From Anadara kagoshimensis (Eukaryota > Mollusca > Bivalvia > Arcoida > Arcidae): a stretch of DNA of 64,000 nucleotides. The notes under the pieces were generated by a model that saw only the letters and a program-made list of their open reading frames with translations, was not told the DNA's origin and did not search any database. Shown in pieces: positions 59,303-64,000 of the stretch; position 1 is the stretch's first letter, and each line of letters opens with the position of its first letter. Position numbers and translations under genes: made by a program. The stretch covers positions 12,172,471 to 12,236,470 of the forward strand of contig CM037869.1 of the NCBI GenBank assembly GCA_021292105.1, given 5' to 3'.

Positions 59303-59851
59303 GGCTCGATAGTTGACCGGATAGCTCAGTTGGTAGAGCGGGTATCGGAAAGGTTCCGGGTTGGGTTTAGTTGATCGGTTAGCTCAGTTGGTAGAGCGGG
59401 TATCGGGAAGGTTCCGGGTTGGGTTGTGTGTGTGTTAGGCTCGATAGTTGACCGGATAGCTCAGTTGGTAGAGCGGGTATCGGGAAGGTTCCGGGTTGGG
59501 TTTAGTTGATCGGATAGCTCAGTTGGTAGAGCGGGTATCGGGAAGGTTCCGGGTTGGGTTGTGTGTGTGTTAGGCTCGATAGTTGACCGGATAGCTCAGT
59601 TGGTAGAGCGGGTATCGGGAAGGTTCCGGGTTGGGTTGTGTGCGTGTGTTAGGCTCGATAGTTGACCGGATAGCTCAGTTGGTAGAGCGGGTATCGGGAA
59701 GGTTCCGGGTTGGGTTGTGTGTGTGTTAGGCTCGATAGTTGACCGGATAGCTCAGTTGGTAGAGCGGGTATCGGGAAGGTTCCGGGTTGGGTTTAGTTGA
59801 CCGGATAGCTCAGTTGGTAGAGCGGGTATCGGGAAGGTTCCGGGTTGGGTT
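59191..59851 (+). repeat. Nine-copy array of truncated tRNA-like heads
   Basis: A 56-bp unit (GTTGACCGGATAGCTCAGTT, then GGTAGAGCGGGTATCGGG and AAGGTTCCGGGTTGGGTT) repeats at 59191, 59312, 59370, 59447, 59505, 59582, 59661, 59738 and 59796. Box A (TAGCTCAGTTGG) and the D-arm (GCTC...GAGC) are perfect. The anticodon arm is absent and box B is degraded, so these cannot fold as tRNAs. Spacers are either GTGTGTGTTAGGCTCGATA-like or just TA. Frames reading IAQLVERVSG here are tRNA artefacts. Confidence 0.9.
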
Positions 59852-60019
59852 TAAGTACCGTATTAGCGGTTGTATTTCTCTTTCCTGTTACTTCATATGT
59901 CGATATGAACCAATCGTTATTTCGACTGATTTTCTTGAGAGTGTTCGTCAGAAAGTAACATATAGCACTTAGGCACATTATCCTTAAGCTTATTATGGTC
60001 ATCAAAAATCTCCTCAGCC

Positions 60020-60245
60020 GGGCGCCGTCATCACAATAATTTTGATAAGCATGGTCTCTGTATCCAAAAATATCCTGGATAAGCTGGTGCCCTATAGTTC
60101 TATGTTCCTTTCATTCTCAAATTTGATTACACATGGTGGATGAAGTCAGCTAAACAGAGCACCCGACCTCAATTCCTGGTGGAGGTTCACTTGTTTAAAT
60201 TAATTTGAATGTAATTACTTTGATTTTTGGAATTTGGGCTGGTTA
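60020..60245 (+). mobile_element. RT-retroelement fragment (RT end and 3' UTR)
   Basis: 'GCCGTCATCACAATAATTTT', 'TAGTTCTATGTTCCTTTCAT' and 'CAATTCCTGGTGGAGGTTCA'. Diverged, plus orientation. Confidence 0.7.
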
Positions 60246-60594
60246 TTTTTTATGTAACTAATTAGGTTAATACCATTTTCTGGTCATCTTTTCAACGCCA
60301 GGGATTTATGACTCCTTAGTATTTATACATATACATTATTGTTTTAATTACACCCCCATGCAAACTAGTTTGAGTGGGGTATATGTCTGTCTGTTTGTCC
60401 GTCCTTGTAAAATCATGATAAAAAAGGTTATATCGGGAAGGTCAATGTCGGGGTGGTAGATATTTGGCTCTTCAAAGACAGTTCTAGTTTATATTGTTAC
60501 AAGTGTACTAGCGAAACAGGAGGTACATGCCCTTCTGTAAAGCCCGGACTCGCTTTAGTTGGCAATGTTCGTGATTAAAGACTGCATTATTATA

Positions 60595-61345
60595 ATTAGA
60601 GGGCCTTGTTAAGTCTAGGGTTATAATATCTCTGAGCTCTGTGTTGTGATAAAAGTCGCAGAGGAAGCTCTACTATAGTGTGAAACAAATACACTATAAG
60701 CAGGAGAAGAAGGTATGTTACTGCATAGAAAAAATTAAGTCAGCAATAAAAAATGAAATAATTAAATTTCTCATATAGTTTCAAATGAAGCCTTTCATTT
60801 AAGAAATGACATTCTGATCATGGTATTTCAAGGGGTAATGAAAGATAGTGTGGCGCGTGCCAAATTCGATGAAGGGCGAAGCCCTTCATTTTGAATTTGG
60901 CACGCGCCACACTATCTTTCATTACCCCTTGAAATACCATGAGCAGAATGTCATTTCTTATATTTACAATAAATATTTTGTACCTTGGCGCTATTTTTTC
61001 CATATCTGCGCGTGTGATATTACAGTTTTTAGCCATGCGAGATCGGCGTATCTCATTGACCACGCGACCCCCTGTGTAGGACATGACGTAATATTGCGTG
61101 AAAATTGATACACATCAAGGGTCATGACCCCCATTGTCTTTCATTTGGAATTGAAATACAATTGCTTCTGTATGTTTCATCGAAGACAGGTACAGTCATA
61201 CTGTAAATATTTTGTCACGTTAGGGTATAAGCCAAAATATGCACCAGAAATTAAGATATTAGTCGTATGTTTCATTTCAAGCTCCCTAGGATAAATGATT
61301 TTCACATAGTTTCTATAATTAAATTGTTTGGTACTTACACCATTT
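60595..61345 (-). pseudogene. RT-retroelement remnant interrupted by a hairpin
   Basis: On the minus strand, 61345-61200 carries RT residues NYVKIIYPRELEMKHTTN, which correspond to VNVIYPSELEIKDTTD in the copy at 47437. 60740-60600 carries the more C-terminal part ('CTTCTCCTGCTTAT', 'GTATTTGTTTCACAC', 'AGAGCTTCC'). Between them lies the 157-bp hairpin and flanking sequence. Confidence 0.7.
60801..60957. repeat. 157-bp hairpin, near-perfect, with GCGAAGC apex
   Basis: The left arm begins 'AAGAAATGACATTCTGATCA' and the right arm ends 'GAGCAGAATGTCATTTCTT'; about 75 bp per arm pair with only a few mismatches. The tip is GGGC-GAA-GCCC (60874-60884). Probably a foldback MITE. Confidence 0.95.
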
Positions 61346-61359
61346 AAAGAAGTCGTGTT

Positions 61360-63425
61360 CAATGTTTTAAGGATTATTTTTCAATCATATATACCACCAT
61401 TGTTTAGGTTTATTATTTGTTTGAGGACATTTTGACAAGTGTAATAAATAGCTGTGACTGATTAATTTGTTAGAAAAAGGCATTTAAAGGTTGGTGGTAG
61501 TTGTGACTTGAAACAGATGTTAAATGACACACTGACCATTGTTTCAACATAAGTAGGCTTTGTTAGTGGAATACAAAAATTTATACTACAGTATGACCCA
61601 GTATAGATGGAGATTTTACAGACAATGGGGCTGTCACATTTAAACGTGTATACGCTACAATTTCATGTGAAGCTCCTAAACGTTTAGAAATTTTCAAACC
61701 GTTTACGCAATGACGTAGTTACTGCCCCTAATTATGTCCCTTTAAATTATTTGGGGTACTTTTAATTATTTGAAAAGCTAGCATCACGGCTAATTAAAAG
61801 TTCGATCGGATGTCGATGTCAGTGTTTTGAAGTGGTAAAAGCTAATGATCAAAATACACAAAAAGTGAAATGCAATCTATGTTCAATTCTATTGTCAGAT
61901 AATGGAGGTAGTACCGGTACAATGAACAATTAATTTATACATAAGCATAGATTTATAAACACTGATCAAGGTAGCAAAAAAAAAACAACAAACATTCACT
62001 GCATTTAAATTGTCAGACAATCTCCGTTTTAAAACGTGAGTGTTTGTTTGCTTAAAAATCCCTGATTTTGATCAAGACTTCACTCTCCTGAAACAAAATG
62101 GTAGGTCATACGGGGAGTTAACACTTTTGCTGTAAAATCGAATTTCAAACATCGTTGATTTCAACACAACACTGGTAGTGCCAAATGGAAGTTCACAAAG
62201 CCGGTTGATGTGACGTCAAGAATATGTTATAAAGTCATGCTCTTTTTGTAGTCATATGACATCAATTATTCAAGGTGGTTTTAATATGAATAATCAACAG
62301 TTGAATCTTTCGTTTTACAGAAAGATTATAAGTATTTCTTATTACCAGTCTCATAAATAAGAGTTGCCAGTGCCATTGAAAGTGCGCCACTGTTACAATG
62401 ATCATATAGATAGAAGAGACGTATTCCGTATGACAGGCTATCGATTGCAGACAAATATGTCCGTTTGGCAGCATGGGGGATTTTTCAATACTTTAGTTCT
62501 TTTTGCAACAAAATAAACTTAATTTCGTTTTTTTTTACTTTTGAAATTAGATCAGGCACGGTTTTACCTTGACGGTTCATATGTTTTGTATCTAACAAAA
62601 GTGGTAAATCTACTCTGGATTCAGGAACAATCTCATGAGTATAGTATCATGCGCTAGAGTATTTCAAACAAATGACGTCATTATTACTTTTGAACGATAT
62701 AAGTAATACCGCTTGGTTATAAGTTTCTATACATACATATTGTTTATATCTTGCGTATGTACGAGATTAATATGAGAGTCGAGTCTAAAGACGATATCAC
62801 GACAAACCGCTATGCGACGAGTGGTGATGCGACATGGGAATAAGACGAAGTAATTAATAAAATCATACATTTGCTAAAATACTTGCTATATAAGATGTAA
62901 AGGTAAGTACCAAACCGAGGAACATAACTCTGTTCAACAGCACATAACTGATGAACCAATATTATGATTATAATTGTGCAAAAATAACGGTTTTTAAAGT
63001 TAAATTTGCCATCGGCATGAATTAAGTAGAATATTAAACAAGCATCGCATGTATTGTTTCAAAGGAACATATACTAGTATCACGATATGGGATATCAGTC
63101 ATGGACCCTGTTATGCAAACGAGTAACCAGGTGATTGAAAAGACCCAACAAACGTTTGGGTGGCAAAACCATAACAAGTTAGTGAGTGGCGGTTGAGAGC
63201 TGTGAAAGGTTACCTAAACAACGAGGGGCCACATATGAGATGCCAATTCGGCACTATTGCGATAACTTTCCATAACTTTTCACAGATTTTGATCGGTGCT
63301 GTATATTTTTGAATTACCCATGATAACTCTGCAGTTATTTAATCTAGAGACCAACAGCAACAGCTTATTTTTAAAATTCAGTTTTTAGTTAAATTAGATA
63401 TCATTCAACTCCACATACACACATA
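61360..63425. other. AT-rich non-coding stretch
   Basis: I see no gene, RNA or clear repeat, apart from a short (AT)n at about 63426-63440. Confidence 0.5.
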
Positions 63426-63427
63426 TA

Positions 63428-64000
63428 TATATATATATAGATGCCGTTCTGTCTCAATCCTAGAATGTCATCTATGGTAGTAAACTTAAATAAAAGATAC
63501 GACTGATTCATCAATATTGCTTCATATTAAGACTAATACCAGTTATGTGCTGTTGAATTATGACGCCTACAAAAGGCTTTATGACAAACATGACGACTTC
63601 AATTTTTCTAATTGTCATGCAGCAATATACCTGCTTCTCATGCTAATGGTGTATTTGTTTCCTAATTAATACACTATGGTAGAGCTTGTTCCCACAACGG
63701 AACTTTGTACAACGAAGCAGGCTGCTTGTAAATACATTGTTGACTCAGGGATATTGCAAGCCTAAGATTAGCAAGGTCCAAAAATGTGTTATGGCCGTCA
63801 TAACAGTATGGTTGATAAGTTTGATTTCCTTGTGCCTATGGTTGCTCTGTGTATATTTGATGTCCTATAGTTCTATGTTCTTTTCATACAATTTTGATCA
63901 CACACATGGCGGGTGTAGCTAGCTAAACAGAAAGTGCTTACCTTTTCCGGACCACTTGGTCTCATTTCCCTGGTGGCAGTTCGCGTGTCTAACCTGACTT
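63428..64000 (+). pseudogene. RT-retroelement copy running off the window end
   Basis: Begins near the active-site region ('ATAGATGCCGTTCTGTCTC') and continues with stops and deletions through 'ACGACTTCAATTTTTCTAAT', 'GGTAGAGCTTGTTCCCAC' and 'GTTATGGCCGTCATAACAG' into the 3' UTR ('GGCGGGTGTAGCTAGCTAAA'), cut off at the window edge about 60 bp short of the usual 3' terminus. Confidence 0.85.

Noticed and set aside
59191-59851. Cluster of functional tRNA genes
   Set aside because: No anticodon arm, no acceptor-stem pairing and a degraded box B in every copy.
59041-59972. Open frames with IAQLVERVSG
   Set aside because: IAQLVER is the usual false translation of TAGCTCAGTTGGTAGAG tRNA-like repeats, not a protein.

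Overview
The window is AT-rich, intron-rich animal DNA. Two genes with canonical GT-AG introns sit in a dense litter of tRNA-derived SINEs, miniature inverted-repeat transposons (MITEs), microsatellites and broken retroelements. Gene architecture and repeat types suggest an invertebrate, most likely a bivalve mollusc. That is inference from overall character; no sequence here names the species. Layout. (1) 1-2610: no exon recognised. (2) 2611-14997, plus strand: nine exons encode most of a secreted or membrane-anchored matrix metalloproteinase (MMP): cysteine switch, furin site, zinc motif, Pro-rich hinge, four-bladed hemopexin domain and a hydrophobic C-terminus resembling a GPI-attachment signal. 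Signal peptide and early propeptide exons were not found. (3) 15.0-25.1 kb: intergenic, with MITEs, two large hairpins, a SINE split by a nested transposon, and minisatellites. (4) 25144-49343, minus strand: 22 exons whose phases all agree give a complete 1003-residue family GH31 alpha-glucosidase-like protein with a signal peptide and a degenerate trefoil domain. Its introns are loaded with copies of one reverse-transcriptase (RT) retroelement family. (5) 49.4-64.0 kb: no host gene seen; a decayed Ty3/gypsy-type element with a short envelope-like trace, SINEs, a 1.08-kb inverted-repeat transposon built of short ACGGT/ACGAT repeats, a nine-copy array of truncated tRNA heads, a perfect-looking 157-bp hairpin, and an RT pseudogene running off the end. 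The two genes converge (MMP plus strand, GH31 minus strand) with about 10 kb between their stop codons. One remodels extracellular matrix and the other cleaves alpha-glucosides; nothing suggests joint function. The most notable observations are: the GH31 signature reads DKNEP where Met is expected; its trefoil lacks two of six cysteines; its tiny terminal exon and a neighbouring 33-bp minisatellite are duplicated in tandem; the best RT copy is bracketed by 55-bp inverted repeats; and the truncated tRNA heads have become a satellite-like array. Exon boundaries come from reading splice sites and phases by eye, without alignments or transcripts.
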